A stretch of DNA of 64,000 nt from Rapana venosa (taxonomy: Eukaryota; Mollusca; Gastropoda; Neogastropoda; Muricidae): contig CM054145.1 of assembly GCA_028751875.1 (NCBI GenBank), positions 41,424,616 through 41,488,615 of the forward strand, read 5' to 3'. A program made the position numbers and the translations under genes. Shown here one piece after another: positions 1-12,800 of this stretch. The notes beneath the pieces are model-generated. The model was not told the origin of the DNA, did no database searches, and saw only the letters and a program-made list of their open reading frames with translations. Position 1 is the stretch's first letter, and each line of letters starts with the position of its first letter.

Positions 1-72
1 CTGGTAACCACGCTCCACGCTGCTTAACTTGGCTGGGGGAAAGCGAGTGCTCCGACCACTGAGCTATCCTGA
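1..72 (-). repeat. tRNA/5S-rRNA chimeric SINE, cut by window edge
   Basis: Reverse complement of the 5' part of the SINE seen intact at 12966 and 19491. It holds the tRNA-like A box (tagctcagtggtcgg) followed by the 5S-rRNA-like block (aagttaagcagcg, then gcgtggttaccag). The rest of the element lies upstream of position 1. Confidence 0.8.
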
Positions 73-460
73 GGGCAGTTCAGAAATAGATGTTCACCTG
101 CCTAACTAGCAAACTGTAATGTTCTGGGTTCAATTCCCAGCCTTACCTTTTCTTCTCAGTTTGATGTGAAAATCAAACAGAATCAGTGAATGTCAAGTCA
201 TTCAGAAGATGAGAGATGCTAAGCCAGTCGGACCCGTGTGCTTATGGTTGTGTGTGTGTCCTAACCCACAACAGTTGAAATTTAGAAAGAGCAGGGAGGT
301 ACCTCCCAAATGTCCTGGCAAATTTGGTAGGTTCAATTCCGAACTGTATCCTCAAAATCGGAATGCAGCTCTTTCTACCTTAAGTTAATATGGGAGAGAA
401 AACAATCACATGCGCAAAAATCTCACCTTTGGTGAACTTGGAGCTCTTGTCAAGGAACAA
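73..460 (+). repeat. tRNA-derived SINE with shared core module
   Basis: A degenerate B box (gggttcaattccc, about 127-139) lies near the left end. The right end (351-455) is the core module recurring through the window, with landmarks gaatgcagct, a caatcacatgcgcaaaa block and gtgaacttggagctctt. The same order is found inverted at 58183-58600. The 461-1031 interval is intron or upstream sequence with a short TA run and no other recognised feature. Confidence 0.6.
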
Positions 461-1031
461 AAGGAAGAATTTGTTTAAAAGCGCATTGAACCATTCATGC
501 TCAAGAATGTTAAAAAAACGGAAGAGTCCAGCAGCTAAGCTTATTCTTATTTAAGAATATGACTACTTAGATACATACTTGCATCAGCCACTTTGGGAAA
601 AATATTGTAGTATAAAGACTGCTATGTGGTTTAAATCTCACATCATCATCATGCACTGTATATATATATAAAGATGAAATTTAATGTTGTCCGGGGTATT
701 TGCATACAGAATTACTTTGTTGTCAAGTTTTGTTCCATCTGTGCCTGATGATGACTAGAGCAACACGTGGATGAAAGAGGGGGAAAATCTGCTAGTAAAT
801 GGTGATGGTGTATACGGTTCATTTCTGATTGGACACTGTTAAGATCTTTATTTTATATGAATACATAATATATAGAGCCAAAGTATAACTTTCAATTTAT
901 GTCTGATTGTTGCTTCAAGGGGTACTCCAGCTAATTTATGAAGTTGAGATATGCAGCCCAGGTTTTGTTTGTTTATTTTTAGTGTTTGTTTCTCAGTGTG
1001 TGTTACACAAAGAACATGTGTATTTGTTCAG

Positions 1032-3137
1032 ATCCTCTCTGGGGACACCATTGTCATCAGAGGTCAGCCGAAAGGGGGACCACCTCCAGAGAAGACAATA
1101 TGCCTGTCCAACATCCAGGCTCCCAAGTTAGCTCGCAGGGCAAACCCCAACATCGAAGGCTCTGTGGAAACAAAAGATGAGGTCTGTGCAATTTTAGGGT
1201 TGATCTGGTTTGTTTTTTTATTGCCCACCCACTCCCCCCCTTTTTTCACCTTTGTTCCTTTTCTATTTTTGTTCATTGGTTTGTTCATTGTTTCTTTGTG
1301 TTATTTCAGAGATAAAGTGTGTGTGTAACCCCCCTTCCTTTTTCTCTCCTTTATATTATGCTTTTATTCATTCATCGTTTTCAGTTTAGCAAATGAAAGA
1401 ATTGTTCAAATTAGTTTAGCCTTTACCATGATAGAAATGGTCATGTACTAACATATTTCATGCTCTTTATTTTCAGCCATATGCTTGGGAAGCTCGGGAG
1501 TTTCTACGCAAAAAGCTGATTGGCAAAGAGATATCATTTTACCTGGAATACAAAGTTCCAGGCACTGGCAGAGAATATGGCGCTGTTTATCTTGGCAAAG
1601 GTAAGAATCCGCTTTTTGTGAGTATAAAATTGCCTATGGAGATGAGGGGTAGAGTTGTTCTTCTTTATGCAGAAACTCTTGTGTATCGTCATGCTGCTCA
1701 TACTGGGTCGGATTGGTGGCCAGGCAGTAATGCATATAACTGCATTAAGTCTGAATTTAGACAGTTGCTCTATCCACCAGACCATGATCTGTTGTGGTCT
1801 TGACGGTATTCTTTTGGGTGAGATCATAAACTGAAGTCCAGTGTGCAATATGCATTTTGTGTTCAGACTAAAGAATCCTTGTACTTGTACCTGGCAGAAT
1901 CGTCCAGGAAATGCAACTGTTTATTTATTCGATTTTATTTTATCTTTATTTTGTAACACTTTTAAGTCACTGCAGATTTCTCTGCATGAAATTCGGGCTG
2001 CTCCTCCTGGGGAGGAACCTGGCGGGTAACAAAAACCAACACCCACAAACTCCAGTCTTTTACCAACAAATGCCTCAGGTATATCCTCAACATCAGGTGG
2101 CCGGAAGTCATATCCAACAAACAACTGTGGGACAGGACCAGACAAACCCCAATCGAGTCCATCATTAAACAAAGGAAGTGGGGATGGATCGGCCATACAC
2201 TCCGTAAGCCTGCGTCAAATGTCACCAGACAGGCCCTTGACTGGAATCCACAAGGGAAGCGGAAAGTTGGTCGACCAAAACAGACCTGGCGCAGAAGTGT
2301 TGACGAAGAAACGAAGGCAGCCGGAATGACATGGGCCGAGCTGAAGAGGATCTCCCAAAACCGAGTTCGTTGGAGGGGTGTTGTTGCAGCCCTATGTTCC
2401 CCAAGGAACCAAGAGGCATAAGTCAAGCAAGCCTCCTGGGGAGAGCGCGTCACCACAAGAGCAGTGCCACCCATTATTCTTTTCTCCTTTTCGTGTCTGC
2501 AACTCTATTTTTTCCCTTATCAGAGTGACTTTTTCCTACAGAATTTTGCCAGGGACAACTCTCTTGTTGCCGTGCGTTCTTTTATGTGTACTAAATAATT
2601 GTGTGTAACGCACGGGACCTTGGTTTATTGTCTCATCTGAAAGTCTAGCACTCAGACCACCACTCGTCTGATTGATGGGGGGAAAATTTCGGGCCCAGAT
2701 GGGATTAAACCACTGCACACTTCTGACCCGGACTTTTCGCATTCTAGTTAGGCACATTGTGTCATTAGGAAATGAATATTACACACAGGAAGAAAGTTAA
2801 TGGCACTGCATGGTCAGGAAATGATGCAGAGAAATCTGCCATAATAATAGATGATGCCAAGTACCCCCTTTTTTTTTTGTTCCCTTCATAAATGCTGAAT
2901 TTACTAACTTGTGTAAGACGGATCAAAAAAGAAATTGTCATTGAGGCATATTTGTTGAGAAAATGTTTTTGAATGGGATTATCTTCTATTGTTTCAGATA
3001 ATGAAGGAGAGAACATGACTGAGTCGTTGATTTCTGAAGGTCTGGTTGAAGTGCGTCGCATGGGAATCAGAAAGGATGAGTAAGTAGAGAATATACTGTG
3101 ACTGAGATAGAGTACGCATGCGCGCGCGCGTGCACAC

Positions 3138-3173
<36 letters not shown>

Positions 3174-3859
3174 CGCTGTGTTCAGAAGTATGCAGCTTTG
3201 AAATAAACATCACATTTTCTTTGTTTTGTATCTCAGTGTAATCTTTCATTTTCATTAGACACATTTTCAAATTACCTCATCCAGTCAGTAATAATCAACC
3301 TTTACTATGTGCTGGTACAACATATATTATAGGTAACAAAAATCATAAAGTGTTAGTTGTTGAAGTCAGAATGTGGCTCCTTTAATGGTGGGTAAAAATG
3401 GTTGCATATGCAAAATTTCATCATTGGCGAACCTTGGAGCTCTAGCAGACGAATGAAAATAAACATGTTTAAATAAAAAGTTGAATCATATGATCAAGGC
3501 ATAGAAGGATCATAAGTAGATAGTGTTTGAAAAGCATAAATGGGGAAATTATGAGCAAAACAAAATGATGAAAAAGCATAACAACAAATGCTAAAGAGTA
3601 TATGCTTTTTTAAAAATATAATCTTACCATTGTATATAAATCATTTTCTCGTCTTATTTTCCTAATTGAATAGTTAACTCAGTTTTGTTTTGTACATACA
3701 GTGCGGACCAGCAAAGACTGATACAGTTGGAAGAAACAGCCAGAGCAGCAGGCAAAGGGAAATTTATCCCAGAGGCAAGCAGTCGTGTGCGTGATATCAC
3801 GTGGACCATTGACAATCCTCGCCATTTTGTCGACTCTCATCACAACAAGCCTGTCGATG
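1032..3859 (+). CDS. SND1: SND1: exons encoding SN-like domain 1
   Basis: Exons 1032-1181 (starts [11 protein letters not shown], then GGPPPEK), 1477-1600 ([14 protein letters not shown]), 2998-3079 and 3702-3859 (ends [15 protein letters not shown]). These align with the first OB-fold nuclease repeat of SND1. The first exon here begins in phase 0 directly after ttgttcag, so it needs an upstream exon ending in phase 0. The intron at 1601-2997 holds a SINE with a nested LINE. Confidence 0.95.
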
Positions 3860-6800
3860 GTGAGTTTTTGCTTTCATCCTCTGTAAATTATGCTTGCAAA
3901 TATGTACTTAAAACTGTTTTTGTTTCACACGCACTCTAATATGTTATGTAGAATTACATGCACAGATACAGAAACACTCATCCATTTCGAAACTTGCGTA
4001 GAAATGTGGGAGCTCTTTTTGTATAAATTTGTTTGAATGAATTTGGAGTTTACATCCTATTCTGCAAACTAGGCAGTGTTGTTTTTGATGTTGTTTTTAT
4101 AAGAACAATAGAACCACGTTATTTTTAAAGTGAGATCATATTCTGCTACCACAAGTCAGCACTTTTGTTGTTGATATTAGCTGTCAGATTAAAGTTAAAA
4201 GCATTTTAGAATCTTTTATGTTTTCCACGCTCTGTGTTGATGTTTTTCATTTTTCATTTCAGCTGTGATTGAGCATGTAAGAGATGGTTGCACAGTGAGA
4301 GCTTTCCTTTTACCAAGCTTCGACTATGTGACTGTCATGCTGTCTGGGGTCAAAGTAAGTATACTGTATAATGAAAGATGATTATGTCTGCATGAATGCT
4401 GTACATGTGCTGGCAAGTGAGCAGTTTTGCTTGAGTGCATTGATTCACTCTCTGCTGACGAGATCTGGACATGACTTGCTCATTATATATTCAAAAGCTT
4501 AAGTAAAAACAGTTGAGGGAAAAAAAACCCTGAGAAAAGATTGTTGGATATTTTCATTTGCATATATGCTTTATGGTTTTAGTGGCGTAGTCCTGAAGAG
4601 ATTGAAACATGGACATGTTCATGACACGGATGTCAATGTCATGTTTCACAGTGCCCCATGTTCAAGACAGACAATGAAGGACACCAGACACCAGAACCTT
4701 TTGCAGAAGAGTGCCGCTACTTCACAGAGTCGCGTCTCCTCCAGCGGGAAGTGAAGATTGTCCTGGAAGGTGTCTCCAATCAGAACCTGCTGGGAACAGT
4801 TCTGCATCCTGTAAGTGGTGTGAAGGATGATAGAATATATAATATGACTTAACAGTATAACAATGATACAAAACCAGGAAGATGACAGATTTTTAAAGGT
4901 ACATTCAAGTGCTATCTCTTGTGTACCAGTTTCCATATTTGTTTTAATGTGAAAAGTGCTTGATAAACAGAACATATAAAAAGTACACAAAAGAAACTTA
5001 TGAATAGAAAGATATATGTCTGGTTTTATGAATTTTATATTTGCTGAATTTTTTTTTCCTGCTGATTTTTTGTTTTGTTTTTTAGTGTGAGGTAAAGTGG
5101 CCAAAATGATGCGTCACATAACAGTTATTGCCAAAACTTTAAAGTGACTCCAATGAGTCAAAGAAGCCCTTTCAAAGAAAAAATAAAATGCGCAATGACA
5201 AACACATTTGTGACTGACATTTGTAATGAGACGTCCTATTGTGATGACTGGTTTCAGAATGGCAACATCACAGAACTTCTGTTGAAAGAAGGCTTCGCTC
5301 GTTGTGTTGACTGGAGCATGGGTGTGGTCACACAGGGTATTGACAAGTACAGGGCAGCTGAGAAGTAAGAATTTATTTCTCCTTTTTTTGCTTTGACACA
5401 GAAATGTATAAAAAGGTGTTTTTTGGGTTAAAGTTATCTTTTATATGTCCTGCTTCCATAAAACAGAAAAAGTGCAGATGGTAGTCTTGTTAGTATACTG
5501 AAAACCTTTCTGGTACACAATCATAAGATTTTTCTCCAAAATTGAATTAAATCAAATCAAAATTAATCAATTGAATGTCTTTGTGATAGCCAACAAGAAA
5601 GGTCACAGAGTGAGACGGAAAGACCGAGATAAAGATAGTGAAAGTGAGAATACAGCTGTTTATTATATATATGTACACAAACCAGACACGTCTCATTGCC
5701 ATTTTTATGTGGCAATAGAACGCAGGGAGTGGTTCCTGGAACAGAATCGTGAACTTCTGCTGTAGAATATTAAAAGAAATGATAATTCATCGATTACTGT
5801 ACAGATATTCTTCATGTGTGCTTGGTCAATAACTCATTTTTCACCTCATCAGGGTGGCAAAAGAAAACAAAAAGCGCATCTGGAAAAACTATGCAGCACC
5901 AACATCCAACACAGATGTCAAGGAAAAGTACAGTGGGAAGGTATGTTTGATTCTTGCTTTCTTTTTACTACGTCGGAGAGAGTATGTGTGCATGTGTAGT
6001 TTATCATCATGGCTTAGTATATGAAGTGTGTTGATAAAATCACCAAGTTTATCATCATGGCTTAGTATGTGAAGTATGTGATGAAATCACCAAGTTTATC
6101 ATCATGGTTTAGTATATGAAGTGTGTTGATAAAATCACCAAGTTTATCATCATGGTTTAGTATGTGAAGTGTGTTTATAAAATCACCAAGTTTATCATCA
6201 TGGCTTGGTATGTGAAGTGTGTGATGAAATCACCATCTTTATCATCATGGTTTAGTATGTGAAGTGTGTTGATGAAATCACCAAGTTTATCATCATGGTT
6301 TAGTAAGTGAAGTGTGTTGATGAAATCACCAAGTTTATCATCATGGCTTAGTATGTGAAGTGTGATGAAATCACCAAGTTTATCATCATGGCTTAGTATA
6401 AGTAGTGTGTTGATAAACACCAAGTTTTATCATCATGGCTTAGTATAAGTAGTGTGTTGATAAAATCACCAAGTTTATCATCATGGTTTAGTATGTGAAG
6501 TGTGTTGATAAAATCACCAAGTTTATCATCATGGTTTAGTATGTGAAGTGTGTTGATAAAATCACCATGTTTATCATCATGGCTTAGTATGTGAAGTGTG
6601 TTGATGAAATCACCAAGTTTATCATCATGGCTTAGTATAAGTAGTGTGTTGATAAAATCACCATGTTCATCATCATGGTTTAGTATGTGAAGTGTGTGAT
6701 CACCTTGCAGTGAAGGCTTCTTGAGAAAACCAAAAGAGGAGTGCAGGAATGGGATGGTGGATAGTGATGATGTAAAACGAAGCTTATCTCTAATGATATT

Positions 6801-9800
6801 AATGAATATTTAGAACGCTTAATCTCTTGAAGGCAATAGCCCTCTTGATTAAACCAAAACACATATACTAGCTAGTAACGTTTGGTGGCTTAGGGAGAGG
6901 GAAATAGATAAGATTTTAAGGAGGATCTAAAGAAGAGAAGGAACATTGTGGATACAGAAAGGCAGGGCAACCCAGGAAGAAGAGGCCTGGAAAGAGCTCT
7001 TTGACAGCTGCAGGAGCTGGTAGCTGATGAGACTTTCTATTCAGGAGCAGGAAGAACTTATTTTGTAGGGAAAGAATCCTTGATAGTAGAATTTGTAAAG
7101 GCAAGCAGTGCTCATAGAATATTCATGAAAGCAAGAATACATGCTGTGAAGATAAAATGACGAAAGTTTTGAAAACAGTAGATAACAGCAAGGTTATCTC
7201 AAAAGATCTTTTTTATAGAAACTTGAGTTAGAAAATATCATTTGGCAAATTCTTCTGCTTGAAGTTCTTATAGTTCCTAAGATTTCACCCTTACATATGG
7301 ACTAGAGCAGGTGATATAGTGAGAGGGAAACTTTGGGAGATGGAGCTTGGATTTTGTGAGTGTGTGTGTGTGTTGTTTTGTCTTTATGGGTAGGTTAAGA
7401 CTTTCTGAAAACACATCTAACATTACAAGGACAATTTTGGTGATACATGTGGTGTTATATATTGTATTCAGATTGTGGAGATCGTGAATGGCGATGGACT
7501 GGTAACCAAAACAGGGGAGAACACCTTCAAGAAAATCTTCCTGGCCAGCATACGACCTCCCAGGTTTGTAAAAATTCATTTGAAACCATAAGTGTACTTT
7601 TCTGTGATGGTGCAGTGTGTGGGATGTGTATGTATGTTTGTTTGCTGTAGGGGTATTTTTCTTTTTTCATGGTGGTGAGGGGGAGTGGTCACATGATTAA
7701 AATTTTTTATAACTCGTTTATGTTAACTGCAAGGAGGCACCGTGGTCGAGCGGTTTAGGCGGTCGACTCGTGATCCAGAGGTCGCGGGTTCGATCCCCAC
7801 TCGGCTCGGTGTTGTGTCCTTGGGAAAGGCACTTTACTCCTATTTTCCTCACTCCACCCAGGTGTACAAGTGGGTACCAGCTCTGCTGGGGAAGTATCTG
7901 GCGACAGACTAGCGTCCTGTCACAGGGGTGGTGAAAAACCATCAGTTCGCTTAACGCTACAGAAACCGGGATAAGCTCCGGCTCTATGGTCCTTCTGGAT
8001 CGAAAGAACATTTATGTTAACATGCCATACTATACCAGTCCTGTTTCATTGGGCTGCTTTATCGTTGTACACTCATTAAAATCTTGTTGAAATATGCATT
8101 TCTGTCCTGCTGTTAAGCTGTGATGTTAATCTGTACTGTTACATCAGTGATTTTCATTTGCTGTCCAAACATTTTCACAGGATACCTTTGTTCTTTCTCC
8201 AGGTTGCTGTAGCTTGTTGTTTCTTACCTTCTTTCTTTGTCCAAATATTCTATCCATTTGTGATTTCATTTTATGGAATGTTTGCTCCTGGTAATCCCAT
8301 TCATTAACTTTTGTTACTGTGTATACTGTGCTGCATCATATTCAGTAATCCCAGCCTGGTAGGCTGCTCATTTGGTCAAGCTGTACTTTGTGGAATTTCA
8401 GCTGAAAGATCTCTTCATACACAACCAGAACACATGCAATCCCTGCATCAGCTGCTCTATCAGTTAAAGTGTAATACATCATTACATATGGAGAATCTTG
8501 GCTGAAATCATGCCGCTATGTTGAGCTGGAAGTCTTTTCATGAGTGATAACTTCTAGTTGTAGCCCAAGCACTGCTGTGCTAGTTGTGACCAGCTCTTGG
8601 TTTACAACCACAGGTTTTTATTTTAACCTCCTTGCTTTTGGATTCTCTTCACAAAGCTCCTTAATATTTCATATTTTTTTTGCTAGTTTAGCCTCAAAAT
8701 GGGTAAGTATGAATGAAAGAGGTGCTAGCATCTCAAAATAGTGCTGGAAGATTATTAGACCATAGTAGGAAATCTGTATCCAATTTTACAACTTTTCTAT
8801 TTATGACAATAGCTTCAACATATTATGAAAAAGTGCTGTCATGTGCAATGTCTGCTACTGTTGTGAACACTAGCACAATGTCTGGGAGCACCTGCCTGCT
8901 CCCATTACAAATGTAGGATGGTTAAATGGTGTCTGTAGTCAGGTATGTTGCTTGCAACCATGGGTGGTTACATAGAAGTTGTCAGCTGGAAGTTGTGCTG
9001 TCAACTTCCAGTTGAGTATGAGATTCTGCACATGACTTTTGAAAGATGGAGCAAACAGCCAGGATGGGAATGGGTAGTCTGATATTATTAGTACATGGGT
9101 CAATCTAAGGTTCTGGGAAAAGAACTGTTCTAACTTAAAGTATAAGGAAAAACTACCAACACTTTCTAACATAATCAGTCAGTATATTTAACTTTTTTAT
9201 GGGCCTGTGTGTTCAAGAGAGAAAAATATTTGATTTTGGTTTTTGTTTTGTGGGGATGGTCTCTGGTTCTGTCTTTAATTTTGCTTCTAGTTTTTTTGTT
9301 TGTTTGCTCTTTGTACCTATACAAAAGCAAAACATAGGAGACTGGATTATTAAAAAGGAATAGTGTGTGTTTGTACAGATCTGTATAAGTTGCTTATGGT
9401 TTCAGGCTTCCAACGGAGACATCAGAGAATGGAGCCCAAGCACCCAAAGAAAGTGGCAAAAGGATACGTCCCCTCTATGACATACCTTACATGTTTGAAG
9501 CCAGAGAATTTCTGAGGAAGAAGCTGATTGGGAAAAAGGTATGCTGTTTGCTTCATCATGCAGAAAATTCTAGAGACTCATTTCGATAATCATTTTCCTG
9601 GATTTTAAAATGGCTATCAGAAAAAAGCGTGCACTATTTAGGGGGGGAAAATGTTTAAAACTATATCAGAACAACATTGAACAATTCCTGTAACTTGTAA
9701 GGGAAAAAAATCCCTGTTATCTATTTTATGGGGGTCATTAGCTTAGACTTGGATGTCTTATGCATCCCCAAAATTAGAATGCAGCTACTACCTTAATGGT

Positions 9801-12800
9801 AGGCAAATGGTCACACACACTAAATGTCACCATGTGAACCTTGGAGCTCTAGGGAAGGAAAAAGAAAAAGACATCACATACAACTAGAAGCTTTTATTAT
9901 GGTTGTTTTGTCTCAGAAATGATGACCAAATGACTGTTCATGTGATTGTAGAGTATTGGTATCATATTCCTAGAGAACAAGATTAGATGTGTCATGAAAG
10001 AAGTATATGTGTTGCAGGTGAGTGTGGAAGTGGACTACATTCAGCCACCAAACCAAGGATTCCCTGAGAAAACATGCTGCTCTGTCTTCATTGGTGAAAT
10101 GTAAGTTTTCTGTAATTGTTCCTTGTATAATGTTACTGGTTTTCAAGCCCTGTGTTGTTCCTTGTATAATCATAAGCAAGCAAATAAAACTAATATGTGA
10201 GTGTCTGGAGAGTGTGTTTGTGTGTGATATTAAAATTTGATTATGCTTTGTTGTTCTTGGGTTTTTTAATGCACATAAGGAACTTGTCTTTTGTGGTGTT
10301 CTAAATGCTTTTGGAAACCTTTGCATAGAGTTGTCAATATACACTTATCTTGCCAGTTAAGTGTAACCCTGGTGCCCCTTATTGTCTCAGAGTAGCAAAA
10401 TGAATTCAGTATATATCTGTGATTGAATTGGTTGAAAGAAACCTAAAACAAGGTAATGCCAGTTAGCATCACACAATTCTAAATGAAAATTTGATTTGTT
10501 AGTCTAATGTGAAAAATTACTGTGCTGTTGTATACATGATCCTAGACTCAATACTGAAATAAACGTGAGCCTATGAACTTTTGCCTACATTCAGTAACAG
10601 ACTTCATGGGGCTCCAGATAAGGCAAACAGCTTGAAGTAATCAACAGCTCTCTCTTTTATGTTTGACAGCAACATCGCTGAGGCTCTGGTGAGCAAAGGG
10701 TTAGCCCGAGTAGTGCGGTACAGGCAGGATGATGATCAGCGCTCTTCCCACTACGATGAACTGTTGGCAGCAGAGGCCAGAGCTGAGAAGAAGGGGGTGG
10801 GTCTCTTCTCCAAGAAGGAATCTCCTCTTCACAGAGTGGCAGACATTGCAGGGGTGAGTGTCAGCTTTGTGTGCTTATCACAGCTTTGTTACTCGTCTCA
10901 CCTTTTCGGTGTTCAAAACTTTGCATTTGTTATCTTGCTACTTCTTCCATCTTCTTGTCAGTGCTATAGTTTTTTCAGCTATGTATACACATATTTGAAA
11001 TTTATATATCAATAATGAAAATAGTAAACACTTTAGTTTTCTGTTGTCCCAGCAAAAGAGATTTTGATTGAAAGAGTTTATTTCAGGTTATGTTTCTTGC
11101 ATCTAACATTGTTTGAACTGAGTAGTTGATGGAAATTGCAGATGAGATTGTTCTATGTTCAGTGGACTGATGAATGTTTGAGAGACTGGACTGTGTTCAA
11201 GTTGACAAGGAGTACCATGGGAGAACAGAACAAATAAAACTGACAAATTGGTTCTTTTTGGGGGGGTTTCAGGACATTCCTAAAGCCAAGCAGTTCCTTC
11301 CTTTCTTGCAAAGAGCGGGAAGATCAGATGCACTGGTAGAGTTTGTGGCAAGCGGCTCACGTTTGCGTCTGTTCATTCCAAGAGAGACCTGTCTTGTGAC
11401 TTTCCTGATCTCGGGTAAGAAAAGCCTTTTATTGTAATCTTTGTGTGTGAGATGTTTCGTAACACTTGTGTACAAAGTATGTGACAGAACAGATGGTAGT
11501 TTGATTTTAAGTCTGTTTGCTCAAGCAAATGTTATGTGGTTTTAAAATAGATCAAAGTAGCTGTTTAGTAGGTTTGAGTTTATTTCTGGCCCAACTGACT
11601 TCATATTCATTTCATTTGAATGCAAGACTCGTCTTTATGGAAACACAGATCCTCTCTACTCATGGAGACAGGCTGTGCAGGTCATAGTAATTTGCCCTGT
11701 ACCGTGATGTACTGTGATACCATGTTTTCAGGGGAGGCTGAGGAAATATCTAGTGTGTATTTTTACTGCTTGCAGGCATTGACTGTCCTAAAGGCAGGCG
11801 CCAGATGCCCAGTGGTCAAGTGTTTGAGGCTGATCCCTTTGGAGAAGAGGCCTTGCTCTTCACCAAGGAAATGTGCATGCAGCGAGAGGTTTGTGATGAT
11901 ATGAGTTTAGATTTTGTCTCTTTTTTTCTTTTTTCTATTGTTTAAGCCACATTAACCCTAGTGGCGCGGTTCCCGGAATATTCCGGTAAAGGCGGGTCTA
12001 GGCTGTGTGGCGGATCCTGGAATATTCCGGGATGACGTGGGTGGTCATAGTTGAAAGCTTACTTTCGCTTTCAAAGGTCAGCCAATGAATGTTAAGGCCG
12101 TTGTAGGCCCGCAGAAAGGGGTGAAGGTCGTTTGACACACACACAAGCAACGAAGAATCTGATTGGTTAAGAGTGTATTTTAATTTTTTTTTCGGACCAG
12201 CCGAGATCGTCTTCAACAAAAATGGCGGCCAGCGTTTGCACTAGAATTTCTTCAAGCGTTTTTCGAGCTTTTTTACAAAATTGACAGCGAGGAGGAGTTT
12301 TAGAGGCTGGATTTGGTTGAAATAAACAATGAGAGAGACGATGAGGTAAGGATTGTGGAATATTTTTGAAAAACTTGGTAAAAATCGATCGCGATCGGAC
12401 TGAATCGAGCGGTGCTAGTTTTGCTGGATGGACTTTTTCGCTACTTGGCGATTTCGACGTCACAGATTGTTTTACTTTATTTTGACGCAACGAGGCTTCG
12501 AAATAACTGTTGCTGAGTCAAATCGCTATGCTGCTGAGTACTTTGCATCACATGAAATCAAGCGATCTTTGTATTTTTGTCATAGAAAGCCACCACTTCG
12601 CACATTCTGCCATGACGGTCGCGATGGCGTCGATCCTGTCGCTGAACTTTTCCGAGTATTTGGTGACCGATAAAGCGATACAAACTCCTTATTTTTTGAA
12701 AACTAATGTCAAGAAATAGTGTTTACCTAATCATGACATTTATGCACCGCAAGAACTTTGCTTATCGTGTTAAAATCGATCCGGGGCCCTGACAGTGGAA

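Noticed and set aside
1..1031. SND1 first coding exon
   Set aside because: No ATG-containing segment ending in phase 0 at a donor and resembling the SND1 N-terminus was found. The region is mostly SINE sequence.
5995..6705. CRISPR-like array (regular repeats)
   Set aside because: Units are contiguous, with no unique spacers, and the host is a eukaryote. It is a minisatellite.
7728..7815. Functional tRNA-Ser or tRNA-Leu gene
   Set aside because: The acceptor stem does not close after the B box. The sequence continues into a SINE body with a tail and a target duplication.
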